Shown here: positions 39,475-52,339 of the stretch, in pieces
Numbering within the stretch: position 1 is the first letter of the stretch
Layout of the letters: the number at the start of each line of letters is the position of its first letter
NCBI GenBank assembly: GCA_029582265.1
Contig: CM055830.1
Span: 26,381,619 to 26,445,618 of the forward strand
Direction of reading: 5' to 3'
Origin: Zoroaster sp. YZ-2022
Lineage: Eukaryota; Echinodermata; Asteroidea; Forcipulatida; Zoroasteridae
DNA: 64,000 nt
The notes under the pieces: model-generated
Database searches by the model: none
The model's input: the letters and a program-made list of their open reading frames with translations, nothing else
What the model was told of the DNA's origin: nothing
Translations under genes and position numbers: made by a program

Positions 39475-42400
39475 TTTTCTTTCAGTGGAGTTAAGAACTC
39501 TATTTATTGCATCACTGTTTCAACAAAAAACATTTACAAGATACAAAACTTTCCACAATTACAAAGTATCACAAATAAAACAAAGACATTGTAGACATTA
39601 CAAAGCACTTAAACTAACGAAATAAATAAATCAAATTAAAAGCGACAATAAACAAATGGAATTAACCTTATATACAGAGATTAAAAATACAAATACACAA
39701 GTGGAAGTTCATAAAGCAAAATAAATCAAAACAAAAATACAGCGGATGCAATAAAGTAATAAAAACATATAATGCACGTTACATTTAAGAAAACTGAAAC
39801 GAAAACTTAATTGTAAACAAAAATTCGCACAATTAAATTGCAATTCGTCAAATGGAAAAATCATCCAGGCGAAATAAATCACAAAACAAAACATAACGGA
39901 TGCAATTAAATATTAATAAAAACATAATGCAAGTGTGAAAATTATACTGAAGTTAATCACAATCACAATTAAAATTTACAATTCGCCAAAGTAAATCACA
40001 ATTCAAAAGGTGAATAAACAAAGGTGGCCGTATTAATAATAATCCAAAGAAATCGGAACAAAAACATACATGTAAAACAAAGAATCGCAATATATAAATC
40101 GCACATATACAATACAATTCGTCAAAAGCAAAATAATGAAGCGAAATAAATCACACAAACACAATTGGCAGATGGAAGTAATTAAACTTTTAATGCAAAG
40201 TACAACTATAATTAAAATATACGAAACTTTTCACATATTTCAAATTAACAAATTTTAAAACATTGTAATCGTAAACAAAACAATCGCACAATTAAAATGC
40301 AATTCATAAAATAAGAAAAATAATCAAAAGCAAAATAAAAACAAAAAATATAGCGGATGCAGTAAAATAATAACGCATAATGCATGTACGACTATAATAG
40401 AAACTGTCAACAAATACGACATGACATTTCAAATTAACAAAAGGTACATTGAAGGACAAATAAATCATGCACAAACAAATTGTATAAAACTTATGATACT
40501 TAGCAATGCATTATAAAACCCAGATATATGCTGTTTAAAAAGGAAGTAATTATACCATCTTTAACTGTACTATAAAACTTGGTTATGAGCGTAGGTATCT
40601 ATAATTCATGTTCAGGGAGACTTTTGTTTTCTAGAGGAGATAAAACCTTTCAAAACGTTAATATATTTTTTCATAATGTCGGGACAAATCTTTTCAGGGT
40701 TTTTAACAATGTCACATCTAATTGACCAAATTACCCGGTGCAATTTCCCTATGACGCAAAGCGCGATGTTATTCATATCTTTACCAAGAATTATGTTGAT
40801 ATCGTTTATACACATAATTTTATTATTGGTATATTTGCGCAAAATCTCTTTTACAAAAATCCAAGCGTTAATATGCTTTTGGCAGTAGATAAACAAGTGT
40901 TCAATGGTTTCTTTCTCCACACCACACAATGGACATGTGTCGTCTGGAGTGATTTTCATTTTCATAAGTTTATCTTTAGTAGGCAGAATCCGATGTTTTA
41001 ATTTAAACCAGACATCTTTGTCTTCATGATCAAGAAGATCAAAAGTTTGCACCGTCCATTTTCCAAATGTGCTATCCCAATTGAATTTAAAATTTTCTAA
41101 GTTAAACAACTTTTTCCAACTGGTTTCCTGCCATGAGAAATTGCATTGTTCATTCTATGAAAAGGTTGCGGTACAGCAACGTTTTGCTGGTTTCATTGGT
41201 CAGTGAAATGTAGTAATCTCTTTGATGCTTGAAAAGTTTTTATTTCAAGCATTTTACAAACATGATTAACCGGTCCTTGGCTCTATTTTCGCTGGAAGTT
41301 CGGGTAGATACATCTTTTCAATCTAGCTATTATTCTTCCTGCATTCATAGGTTTGAGATTACAAATGTTGCCAATTTCATCCAGTGATTTAACTTTGCCG
41401 TCATGACAGACGTGACGTAATCTAGTCATGTTATTAGATTTAAGAACATTACTATCCATTTGTTTGTGTTCATTACATGTTATAATTGTATTTTTCCATA
41501 AGAGTAAATATTGGGATTCAAGAAAGCACGTGATGGACGCATTAATTCTGCCTTGGGCATTATTAAAAGCATTGAGGATTTCTTTATAAAACATAGTGGT
41601 TTGACTGGCAACTAGAGGATTATTAAAAACATACCACCCAATGTATAACCATTTTAATTTTAGACTAGGTTTAAGTTTAACGTCCATTACCCCTGTGCCA
41701 CCCCTCTCTGTTCTATTTCTCATAACATCCCTTTTGATTTTATCTGGTTTACCGTTCCAGTAAAAATCCCAAATAATCCCATCAATTTGTTTTAATCAGG
41801 ATTATCCGGACATGGCAACACTGATCCAAGAAGTAGGTGAGACCAGTCCCGATCATGGCAGTGTTGATAATAATCGACTTGCCTTTTGGCGTTAAATTTC
41901 TAGCTTTCCTAACTGTCTACATAGTTCCTTGATGTGGCTTAATTTTATTTATTCTGGGACACCAATTGTCTTCTGGGGTGATTTCGTTACCAAAATAGAT
42001 TAACAAAACTTTTATTTTATCGGACACCCATTTGAAATCACAGGGGGAGTCTGATCTAGTCTTCGATTTACCTAACCAGAGACCCACTGTTTTCGTGTTG
42101 TTGATTTTGGACCCTGTACCCTTACAATAAGTGTTCATAATTTAAGTGTTAAAATCTTGGTTTCTCCGAATAAAAATAGTCAAGTCATCAGCATGTTGAA
42201 TAATCTTAAAACCTTCTTGTTCTTTGGAAATTCTGATACCTTCTAATTCAGGGTTCTTCAATATCATAATTGGACAGTCATTCTGCGCAAATAGCAAACA
42301 ACAACGGTGATAAAGGACATCCTTGTCTTATTCCTCTCTGAATGGTTATGGGCGAACCGATAACATTGTTAACAATAACCTGACTGACAGGGTTAGAATA

Positions 42401-44320
42401 AAGCAATTTACACCATTGTATTAGACCATGCGGTCAAAGGCCTTTTCTTGATCGATACTCACTACACCGGCTTCGATATCGTTGAAGTTGATGTAATCGA
42501 TACAATCTCTCAAAATCATCAAATTATCGTGGATGTTTCTGCCTGGGACTGGGACACAGGTCTGATTTTCTGAGTTACAATGGTGTAGGCATAATTGTTT
42601 TCAAACGATTAGTTATGACTTTCGAAATCAGCTTATAGTCAACATGTTAGAAGACTTATAGGCCGCCAATTTTAAGGTCTTCTTCACTTTGCACCCTGTT
42701 CTTAAAAATTAATCTGACTAAGGCAGTGTTCATTGTTCTAGAACGAATATTTCTTTTTTGCATTCCTTATTAATTCGATTAAATCTTTGTTTCAGAATAT
42801 TCCAAAAGGTACGGGTAGAATTCAACCGTCAGTCCGTCAATGCCAGGGGATTTATCAGTTTTCATTTGATAAAGCGCGTGTTCGAGCTCATTCTCATCAA
42901 TATCTTTTCTAAATCGTAAACAATATCTTCATGAAAGGACTCTGGCGTTAAGTCCACTCAGAATTTGATGTAATTGTTTTCACTGGTCCATTCAGAAGTG
43001 TATAAATCTTCATACAACCTCATTCACGCATTTAGCATAGAGCTAGGTTGATCAACATAATTACCATATAGCTTTGTCTTGTAATTTTATCATTCTGTTA
43101 TGGTGCATTTGTTGATTATCCAGGTGAAGGAAAAATTTACTAGCTTTTTCACCTTCTGTTTTATTGATGTTGCGGACGCGTATTTTAGCTTTTTCCCATT
43201 ATCTCATTTCATATTGTTTGAGACTGAATTCTAATTATATTAAGTTCTATCTTATTTATATTGCCTATATTAGTTGGATTACTGAGCAATTCATCATAGC
43301 GTTTCTGTAAACGTTCTCTTTCCTGTTTAGCAATGAGGGATTTTTTACGTCCATAATCTCTGATAATTTCTTTGAGTTTGCATTTTCCTATTTCCCATCA
43401 AGTAAAAACACTCAATCATGTTTCTTGGTTTTCCAGAAACTCCAAAAATTTTGAATTCTATAAGCGCAGTCTTTGTCTTTGATAAGTTCGTTGTTGCAAT
43501 CCAACGACCTGGGCCGTGGGGGGTGTCAACATTGTTTATTCTTAAGGCGATGACCTGGAGGTCGGTTAAACCTGTTGAATTATTGTGAACCTCCCCAATT
43601 TTGTTTAAAAGACTGGAGGACATAAGAATGTAATAAATTCTACTGGATTTGTTGAGCCCTTTGTGCAGGTGAGTGTAACCAGGTTTTTCAGGGTAGAAGC
43701 AGTGCGCCATATATCAATGAGATCTTTTTCTTGAATAATAGCCTTCATGACGTTTTTACTTATGTCTCTTATGTCTTTGTTATCAATATCAAAATTAAAA
43801 TCACCTCCAACAATCCATTGTTGATTGTTAGTAATATGATTCAATATTTTCTTGAAATATCCAATTCTAGGGTGAAACAGCATTCGGCGCATAAACAGAA
43901 GCTAAGGGATGTACTTTCTTTCGTTATTCCATGTGATTTCACCTTTGATCCATCTACCATCTTGATCACTTTTCGATATTTGTCAAACGTAGGCCACATT
44001 TATTATTGGATATATTAGGAGCGCAACTCCTTCTGAAATTCCACCAAAATGTATTCTCCCCCTGCCACTGTCTTCGCCAGAGATGTTCATCTTCGTATTC
44101 ACTATGAGTTTCCTGCATAAAATACTATGTTAAGTTTACTTACGCACTATGTAATCTGGACAAATTATTTCCCTTTTTAGATTATCCCTCAACTTCGTTA
44201 ACATTAATTGAGGCTACTGTGAGCACACTAAGTGAAAACTCATAATGAAATAAAGGCCATGCATTGATAAAACAAGAAAAACACCATTATACTCACTCAT
44301 AATCGAAAATAATTTTAAAT
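39471..44320 (-). mobile_element. Tx1/L1-type LINE, copy 2, 5'-truncated
   Basis: This is the same family as 2521-8263 in reverse. It shares the 3' terminus AACTCCACTGAAAGAAAAAA, the ~1 kb 3' UTR and ORF2. It is truncated at its 5' end at the point matching about 3455 of copy 1, exactly after ORF1. The 5' junction falls inside an L2/CR1-like element (44321 onward). 5' truncation is the normal result of incomplete target-primed reverse transcription. Confidence 0.87.
40612..44243 (-). pseudogene. LINE ORF2 (endonuclease-RT), copy 2, broken
   Basis: Reading on the minus strand from the ATG at 44243: endonuclease piece with QWIVGGDFN (near 43815), RT pieces scattered over 42900-42100, then two better-preserved C-terminal blocks. 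The last 165 codons (41109-40612) are intact and include HRILPTKDKLMKMKI and CPLCGVEKETIEHLFIYC, the zinc-binding C-terminal motif. Stops and frame changes elsewhere make the whole ORF non-functional as sequenced. Confidence 0.8.
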
Positions 44321-47300
44321 TACATGAGTTTAGTTGGAAGATGATTCCAGAGTCTCGGAGCTGCGACACCGCGAAAAAGACCCATCACCCCAGTTCCGTT
44401 TTGAGAGTTGGTTCCTTTAGGAGTGAGCATGTTGCTGGAGCGCAAATTGCGTATTGGAGCGACGGAGCTTTAAGCAGTTTCAGAAATATAAATTGGAGCA
44501 ATACTATTACAAGATCGTAGGAACAATTACCATTAAGCATAAGCAAAACACAATTCTCTGTGAAACAGGAAGCCAGTAGCGTTCTTCTTCAAGATTGGCG
44601 TGATATGGCATGACTTTCTGGACAAGAGATTACAACACGAGGCTGCTGTGTTTTGTATGTGCTGAAGACGAGATATTTGATTCTGCGACCGTAAAGGACA
44701 GCATTCCCTGTTATCGAGCCGTGATGTGACAAACGCATGTATAATTTGTTCAGCAGCACTTTTATTCAAGTATTTCCTTATTCGGCTAATATTTCTCGAT
44801 ATGAAATGATGATATGCGAACAATGTTGGAGAGATTTTAAAGTCATTGTTGAGTCAAAACACTTACCCAAATTACGTGCTTTGTGATGTGCTTGGGGTTA
44901 TCTGGTGAGTCACCAATTGTAATAAATGGAAGAGAAACTTTAGACAATTGCTGACGTGATCCGAGAGAACAAATTTTTGCTTTTTCATCGTTCAATTTCA
45001 GGAAGTTTTGTCTCCATCCAACTACGAATCTCTTGAATACATTTCTCCAGCGTTGCAATACACGAATTCCGGCAGGTTCTTGAGAAGATTTAAAAAGTAA
45101 TGGCTTGCGTGTCATCGGCGTAGACACGTGATAATTTAAATTATATACTCAAAAATGATATCACGAACTGGGTAAAGGTATAAAACAGTAAACCACCACT
45201 GTGGGCCGAGCACGCAACATTAGAATTTTATAATAGTCAAGAATAACAGGCTCCGGTACATAATAGCGTTACCAATACAAACATGCTGAGGCCTATTTAA
45301 AAAGGCAGGGACTTGCACGAATCCAGGGGCTGAAATGTCATGCGTCATGTGGTTCAAAGATGATATTGAAGGCGTGGAGAGAAGGATTGCGGATCGACTG
45401 TGTCAAAAGCAGCGCTTAAGTCTAACAAAACTAATGCAGTGGGATTTTTCCATCATCCATGGCATATAAATGTCATTGTTGACATGCGAGAAGAGTGAAG
45501 CAGTTTCTGTTCCATGAAATGGCGAGCTGACTGAAATGTGTCCGACAGGTTATTAGCACGAACATGGTCAGAGATCACGTAGATGAAACAACTCGCTCGA
45601 TTGTTTCTTCCAAGGTACTTTGAATTCGCTACCGGTCGGTAATTCTTGAAAACTTCCTTGTCCAAAATTGGGTTTCTTTTAGAGTGGTTTAACATGAGCA
45701 ACCTTTCTGGCTAGTCGGGAAACAACCGGAAGAAAAGAGATCTGTTTCATACCAATAATTGTGATATACTTTAGCAAAACACATCAATATTTGCTTTATT
45801 AGCGAAAGTTGGTACTGGATCAAGTTTACATGATTTTGATGGCGATTTTATGATGAGTTTCTTGATCTCCGTAACACTAGTAGGCTCAAACATAGACATG
45901 GTGCTACATATCGTGGATCATTGCCTGGCGGTGTTTGTGATAGAATATGGCAGTGCTGAGAAAAGAACGACGGATATTCTCATATTTTTGCTTGACAAAC
46001 AAGTTTGAAAATGCATTGCGAGGTCCTGATCGGAGTGTGTAGATGGAAGCACTGAGTTTTGGTTTATGAAGCAACTTTTCAACAATGTTAAAGAGTTTTT
46101 TCTGATCGCCATGAGCTCTCTTCCACAAAGAGATGAGTGGTGATTTATTTTTGCCTGAGTTAATTATGTTCTTCACAATATCACGCGTTGGTTACAGTAT
46201 TCTTGCCGATGTACTCAAGTTTCCCATTGTCACGCCATTTTCCGCTCAAGTTGACGGCGGATTTTCCTTGGTAGCATGAATATCATCATTAAACCAGGGG
46301 GATTCAGATTGTAGTTTAACAGTTCGAGGATTTTTGCAGGGGCATGATCGTCCAAGATGTTACCCGGACAGTAGATTCAAATAGATTGACACAAGAATCC
46401 AGTTCACCATCTGTCAAGGTTTACATTTTCAGTTGAGATTCAAATTATCATGACATAAATCTGGATATTTACATTCTTCCAGTGCGAGTAGTTACATAAA
46501 ATGGTAGGTATGGTTTTTTTTTAAGGTCTACATCTGCTATGATAGGCATAATGATCAGATAAGCCGGGATGGATAGTTATATTTGAGATGAGAGGTGAAG
46601 TATTTTCACGCGTTATCAATGAGGTCAAGACAGTGACCATTTCTGATGAATGGGTGCTGTGGATATGCATGGATAAGTCCATAAGCAGTTAAGAGCATAT
46701 AGATTTTTTTGCAAACCGATTTGCATACATAATTGTTTAGAAGTGATGTCTATATGAGAATGTTAAAATCGCCGGTTAAAATAATGTCAGATAGGTGCAA
46801 GAGATAACTACAATTAATTTATCAAATTCCTGAGAAGAAAAATTATAAATTTACATGTTTACCATCAACATCCCTTTCTGGTCGATATATATTAACAAGG
46901 CGAACAGATCTTAGAGTTGCATGTTACCCTCATCAGTGAGATTCAAATGTTAGGTAGTCAACGTTACATTTTTTCACTGATGATACAACTGACCTAAAGA
47001 GAAGTGCAACCTCTACCGGTCTTTGGTCTGGGATATGATAGAGAGTAGCCAGCAGGGAGGCATCAGGGGCAGTGTCATCATCAGGTTTAAACCATGTCTC
47101 GGATATGGCAACAAGATCCAAATTGTTTTGAAGCACAAAGTCAACAAATTCATCCGATTTGTTACATATGGATTGAGTGTTCAGGACACAGAGCTGAAGT
47201 TTAGACTCATTATGAAATATTTGAGTTGAAGTTATGCCAATGTCACTTGTTAATGTGGTTAAGTTCATCACTGTCTGGGGTTCGTCAGGCCGGAGTAAGA

Positions 47301-47410
47301 AGTTGTGTAAGTTTATCCATTCTACGGCGACCAGCTTTTTTTACCTCTGTGTGTGTGGCATGTTTGGGGTTGATTGGCAAGTATTTAAGACAGTTCATTG
47401 TTGAATAAGT
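44321..47410 (-). mobile_element. L2/CR1-like LINE, nearly full ORF2
   Basis: This is the minus-strand sister of the 13900-15420 element. It spans the endonuclease start (LCVLNTQSICNKSDEFVDFV near 47180, then LDLVAISETWF) through the RT and thumb (ITPILKK near 44600) to a point matching about 15160 of the other copy. There it is cut off by the Tx1-type LINE, so its (TTA)n tail is missing. Confidence 0.82.
44330..47271 (-). pseudogene. L2/CR1-like ORF2 protein, broken
   Basis: Pieces in order on the minus strand are: endonuclease N-terminus (47271-46933) with NTQSICNKSDEF and AISETWF; endonuclease-RT linker (46176-45904) with WKRAHGDQKKLFNIV and FVKQKYENIRR; RT start (45701-45453) with FKNYRPVANSKYLGR and SDTFQSA; palm-to-thumb (45127-44533) with LNDEKAKI, ISRIRKYLNKSA, ISRLQHIQNTAA and CHITPILKK. 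Many frameshifts separate them. The enzyme would nick DNA and copy element RNA at the target. Confidence 0.78.
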
Positions 47411-48821
47411 TAAAGCTGTTACAGTACATGGAGCATTGCAAAGATTGAGTGTCTATTGCGGCTTTGCAGGTAATTTTATGGAGATGAGCGTTGGTACAGG
47501 TGTTGATCAGTATCAGTCTTTTGTGATTTGGGGTTTTCCATGTCACCAAAATTCAAGATTTCCAGGTGAAAGGTAAGTGATGAATTATCATAATATGACA
47601 CAGGACAACTCAAAAATTTAAGATGGCAGATTTTTTTTTTTTTATGTAGTAAATAAGCTAAAGGTTGCATGCTGCAGTCGTATTCTTCTAAATATGAGCT
47701 ATTGAGACACAATGGCATGATAGTAAGAGTAAGATAAACTGGATGTAGACCTCCATTGTCTGATCACAAAGCTATATTGATCCAAACAAAAAGGCTTGTG
47801 GTCGCTTTAAGAAACAGGTTATAATCTCAAGCTACAGGTTTATATCTAAGTCAGGAAGGACTGCACAAAAAATAAAAATTAAGATACAAGAAGTGTATCC
47901 ACTATACAGTAAAATCTTACAGCAGAGACAGACAAAAATACAGCAGTTCTTCACTTATTATAAGAAGACAGATGTACCAATAGTCACATAAAACGTCCAG
48001 TAGATTCCAGGTGTAATAAGAAATCCACTAGTATAAAAATGAAGACACACTAGTAGCTACAAAACACTTATTTAACACAAAAACTGGAGAGCTGTTATGA
48101 GTGGCTGCTTGTTAGGCGCTCACTGCATACATAAGATTGATGTGAAAATTACATGTAAAAAGAATAATGCAAAATTAGAAATAGTCAATATTTACTTTTA
48201 TTTTGAATCCTGACTTACTGAAATTGCCAACTGGCCAGCCAGGTCTGGAAGAATTTTTTTTCATTCAAACATATAGTAAAATTGGGAGATGCAATATGAT
48301 CTACACAATTAACTTTTTTTTTTTAATTTTTTTTTTTTTACTATTGAACTAATTATTTAAACAAGCATGTTAGGAAATAAAATAAAAATTCAGACCGGGA
48401 CTAAGATTAACTAAAGATTAACAAAAGTCAGTTGGGTTAATTTTATTTGTTTACATGACTTCACATGGGTGTGTGGTTTCTGTCAAACCAATCAGGTGAT
48501 ACATGTAAATCACCATTCAGCAGCACTTCACTTTGACCAATCAGTGCTTTACGCATGCAATCCTTGGGATCACACACACAGTCGATACAAACACTCATCG
48601 GTCGATGCTGTGTTACATTTCTCTACATTGCGCCGTGTGTGTATAGTCGTGTTTCAATCAAACAGTTGGTCGACCGATGATACCGAAATATTTGATTGAA
48701 TAAAAACTGATAGTTCTACTTTCTATTTAATTCGATTTATCTTGAAACGTTTTCACCCATATACAAACAATACATTTAAGATGACGCAGCAAGCACACTT
48801 GATGTGCGTAATTCATTTCAA
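47411..48821. other. 5' flank of fibrinogen-related gene, no other gene seen
   Basis: AT-rich with poly-T runs (48309-48340). No TATA box or promoter could be assigned with confidence. Confidence 0.4.
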
Positions 48822-49819
48822 ATGATGTTCGTGTCTATTGTACCACTGATATCACATGCGGTAAGCTTGGGAAGTCAATAATGGTAGGGCTTGCAAACGA
48901 ATTTCTCCCCGCAGATAACCGATACTCAAAAACTTTACGTATGCCAAGAAAACTCAAAATATTACGTCATGTGCGGACGAGACTGTAACATGGATAAGAA
49001 CTGTAAGTCATTTGAACTTTATAAATGCAATAAACTGTGTGTGGAGTTAAATAACTCCACAAGGGCTGAGTATCCTGAATCATTCGTTGAAGATCAAGAA
49101 AGTGTGTACTTCGATGAAAATGAAGACACACCTCTGTTCTCATTGCCTGATATCTCATTTGATCGCTACAGAAGTTGTAAAGGGCTAATGGAGGCAGGTT
49201 ACCGCACAAGTTGTGTCTACAAGATCTACCCAGACGGATTCAGCGACGGACTCCAAGTCTATTGTGACATGGACATTGACGGCGGCGGATGGATTGTGTT
49301 TCAGCGCAGAGAGGACGGCAATATTGACTTTTATCGCGACTGGAGTGAGTATAAGTTTGGCTTCGGTGATCTAAGCGGGGAGCATTGGTTAGGGAATGAT
49401 AACTTGGTGAGTCTGACCTCTGATAAATCACACGGGACATGGGACCTCCGCATAGATCTCACAGATTGGAGTAACGATACGGCATTCACGAAATACACAG
49501 ATTTCCAAATCACTGGTGAGAAGTACACACTGAATTATGGCGACTACGATGTGAGCAGCACTGCTGGTGACTCTCTTGATTGGCACAAGGGAAGACCCTT
49601 CACTACCAAGGATAATGACAATGATCCGTCAAGGGGAATTGTGCACAAGACTATGAAGGAGCCTGGTGGTTTGCTGACTGTCACGACTCTCACTTAAATG
49701 GTCGTTTTTACCCAGATGGGCAGAATCGGGATGAAAAAGGCATTGCATGGTATTACTGGCATAACGACGAAAATCCTCTCAAAGCATCCAGCATGAAAAT
49801 ACGTGAAACAAATGAGTAA
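48822..49819 (+). CDS. secreted fibrinogen-related protein, two exons, one frameshift
   Basis: Proposed exon 1 (48822-48860) encodes MMFVSIVPLISHA, a short hydrophobic leader, and ends at GCG|GTAAGC. After a 54-bp intron, exon 2 starts at 48915 (CTCCCCGCAG|) in the same phase. Its first ~45 residues are Cys-rich, with CGRDCNMDKNCKSF then KLCVELNN resembling a PAN/apple module. The rest is a fibrinogen C-terminal domain: YRSCKGLMEAGYRTSC, GGGWIVFQRREDGNIDF, GFGDLSGEHWLGND, calcium-site region DNDND and the C-terminal ADCHDSHLNGRFYP. The frame breaks at the G run 49633-49636, where one more G would restore the conserved reading to the stop at 49817-49819. Such proteins are usually extracellular lectins or matrix proteins that bind acetylated sugars. 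A candidate polyadenylation signal is at 50018-50023. Confidence 0.82.
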
Positions 49820-50084
49820 GTACAGCAATTAATTTTACTGGAAACACACTGGAAAAACATAATCAAAACAAATTAATAGTTTTAATTAGCGGCCAAATAA
49901 ATTATATAATGCGTTTTCCGCAACCTCCTATAACATCACATCGCACACCCTACGGTATTCATTTAATTACAAAGATAACATATAATAATAAAATGTAATA
50001 TATATTTATTTTGAGGCAATAAAGGTGTATTTCCAACTTAATTTTTTAACATAACAATAACAATGTGATAATAACAATGACTTG

Positions 50085-50190
50085 TCAGTGGGAGGGGGAA
50101 TTGTGCACATCCTATGAAGGAAACTGGTGATTTAATGACTGTACATACTCACCTCTAAATGGTCATTATTACCCTGGATGATTGGCGGTA
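50085..50190 (+). pseudogene. duplicated remnant of fibrinogen-domain C-terminus
   Basis: GGGAATTGTGCACATCCTAT, GAAGGAAACTGGTGATTTAA and CTAAATGGTCATTATTACCC repeat, with changes, the 3' part of the upstream gene (49634-49715). It encodes a GNCAH...LNGHYYP-like string interrupted by a stop at the position of the domain's WW pair. A non-functional partial tandem copy. Confidence 0.7.
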
Positions 50191-51844
50191 TCAGAAATGT
50201 CAAAGAAAGCAACCTCTGTTGGAGGGTTAAAACCAACATGTCTGTTAATGGTTACCCAAGTAACCACCTAACAAGTCACGCCGACCATAATCATTTAATT
50301 ACAAATATAAATAAAATAAAAGTTGTTAGGCCTTTATATTTTGTGTTTAAGCTTCAAAATGTGTTTGATAAAATTATAATAATAATAAGTGGAGTTGACT
50401 TTGACTCTGTTGCTTTGCGGTCGTGCTGACAAACTTAATAAAAACTAATTCATGCCGTGATAGACGCAACGAAGTAAAACATGAAATGAAGCCTGTATCC
50501 ATCATGCAAGTATTTTCAGCTAAATTTGGAGACGAAGTAACCTAATATAACCACACCGTAATTTTATTATAATATCAATATTTTGGGGAAGAATGTTGTA
50601 TAGAATTTTGGGAAATCTCCAAACCAAAGAAAGCTACCATAGTTTGGTATTTTGATGTTTTACTTCTTCTTTTTTTCAACATTTCTTGGAAAATTGAATC
50701 TCTTGAGATTTGATCTTGTTCCGTTATCTGAGTTACCTTCAAGAATTGCTTCAACAGATAAACCACTATTTCTGTAGGGTATTGAAAGTCAGTCACTTTA
50801 TTCACATCAAGTTTAAAATCAAGGACCGTTTCACCAAATAATTGTTTAAGAGTGGATATGGATCAAGAGAATTAAGTGAATGATCTAATTCATGATGCAG
50901 CTGGATTCATTGCTCTTCAAAATAATGGCACCTACGATAGACTGATTTAACATACAAATGTTAATAGGAATATTATAATGTACAGATTAAAAAACAATAT
51001 AAAGCTAAAAAATTTGAATATTTATCTTAAAAAATGACGAAATGGAATGTTGTCATCACTTTGGACTTTAAGAAGTTTAAATATGAATTTATCTTGACTG
51101 AACAGAAAGCATTTAAATGTTTGTCACGGTACAATTATATAATTAGAAATGCATAACATTGAATGAACTTGCAATATTTGTCTTTAATTAATTATTCAAT
51201 TAATGAAGTTTTCAAAGCTTTGAATCATGGAAAAGGCCTCGACCTTCCAGCGATTAGTTGAGACTTCTTTAAAACAAATAAAAATGCGTGTTTTGTTTTT
51301 TCCACGGAATATTGCAAACATGTATTATTATTGGAATTAAATTCGCGCTGGTTTTTCTTGGCCGCTGGAAATGTTGTGCTCATTTTTGTTTGGTCATATT
51401 GAAAAATATATTTGGTGTTTAAAGTTTGTCTGAATGTAATTGTAATTATAAATGTATGCACTGAAAATGACACAATATTTGTAAATGTAATCATATTAGT
51501 ATCGTAAACACTGGCCCGTAGACTGGGACTCTGTATTTGAGAATGACCCCCCCCCCTCCCTGTGACACTTACTCTGGTGTTTAACCTAATGATATTTTGA
51601 AACAGCATTGTGTAGGGTTCCATTGGAAAAAATGAGTAATGTTAGTGTACACCTTTGGTAATCACCCGATTACACGATTACTAAATTATAATCTAAAAAC
51701 TTACTTTATGTGAAGTTATTTGCTCGTACCAAACATCTAGAGAAATTATTCAATCTGAGATTCTGTAAAACGTGAGAAATGTATTACAAATTTAGAATGG
51801 ATCCATTTTCTACATTTGAATACATGTAAATAAATCTGATTACA
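50191..51844. other. duplicated 3' flank and unique DNA, no gene seen
   Basis: 50255-50395 and 50685-50715 (AATTGAATCTCTTGAGAT) resemble parts of the duplicated block at 52780-53265. The ORF at 51225-51623 (minus) has no recognisable motif. Confidence 0.4.
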
Positions 51845-51960
51845 TGTTCACTTGATGCTGAATAGGGAGAGGCGTTGGGTGGGGTGGAGGAGGAGAAGGT
51901 GGGTGGGGAGGAATGGGAGGTGGATGGGAGGAATGGGGGGATGGGAAGGAAGGCGAAGGG
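51845..51960 (-). repeat. polypurine repeat, inverted relative to 59690 and 63470 copies
   Basis: On the minus strand it reads CCACCCAACGCCTCTCCCTA then TTCAGCATCAAGT, preceded by a long pyrimidine-rich tract. The same end with the same tract occurs at 63480-63595 and, diverged, at 59690-59775 on the plus strand. Confidence 0.75.
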
Positions 51961-52274
51961 CTATTGGAATCGCGAGTATCGCCACCGTTGTAGCGGCGCC
52001 AGTAGGATATGCTTTAGAAGGATTAGCTTTTGCGTTAGGTGGTACTGCGTTTGCTCTCAGATACATCAAATCTAAATTATCTAAAAAGCTAAAAACACAA
52101 CGAGATACGGTTTTAGCCGAAAGTAAACTCGATACCATCAACAGTCACGTTTCAAAAGCGATTGAAGACAATGTTATAAACCAAGAAGAATTTAATTTAA
52201 TCGTTAAAGAGCGAGAAAAATACTCTGCGATGAGAGAAAATGTTCGTAACGCTCACGAAGAGCAACTCGGTTAA
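51957..52274 (+). CDS. small hydrophobic-helical protein, uncharacterised family
   Basis: The open frame extends to a stop at 52274. The convincing part starts at about 51957, because upstream codons come from the polypurine repeat. A Gly/Ala-rich hydrophobic segment (AIGIASIATVVAAPVGYALE, then GLAFALGGTAFALRY) is followed by a Lys-rich stretch (IKSKLSKKLKTQ) and a helical region (AESKLDTINSHVSKAI, then EEFNLIVKEREKY). From memory, this layout recalls uncharacterised invertebrate proteins sometimes found near Maverick/Polinton-type elements. That link is not verified. No start codon is certain, so it may be a 5'-truncated fragment. A convergent ORF ends 65 bp away. Confidence 0.5.
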   Translation, partial: RAIGIASIATVVAAPVGYALEGLAFALGGTAFALRYIKSKLSKKLKTQRDTVLAESKLDTINSHVSKAIEDNVINQEEFNLIVKEREKYSAMRENVRNAHEEQLG

Positions 52275-52339
52275 AGAACAAGTTTTGCCAGCTAAAACAG
52301 GGGTTAAAACCACCGATGTAAATGTAAAAAAAAAAATTC

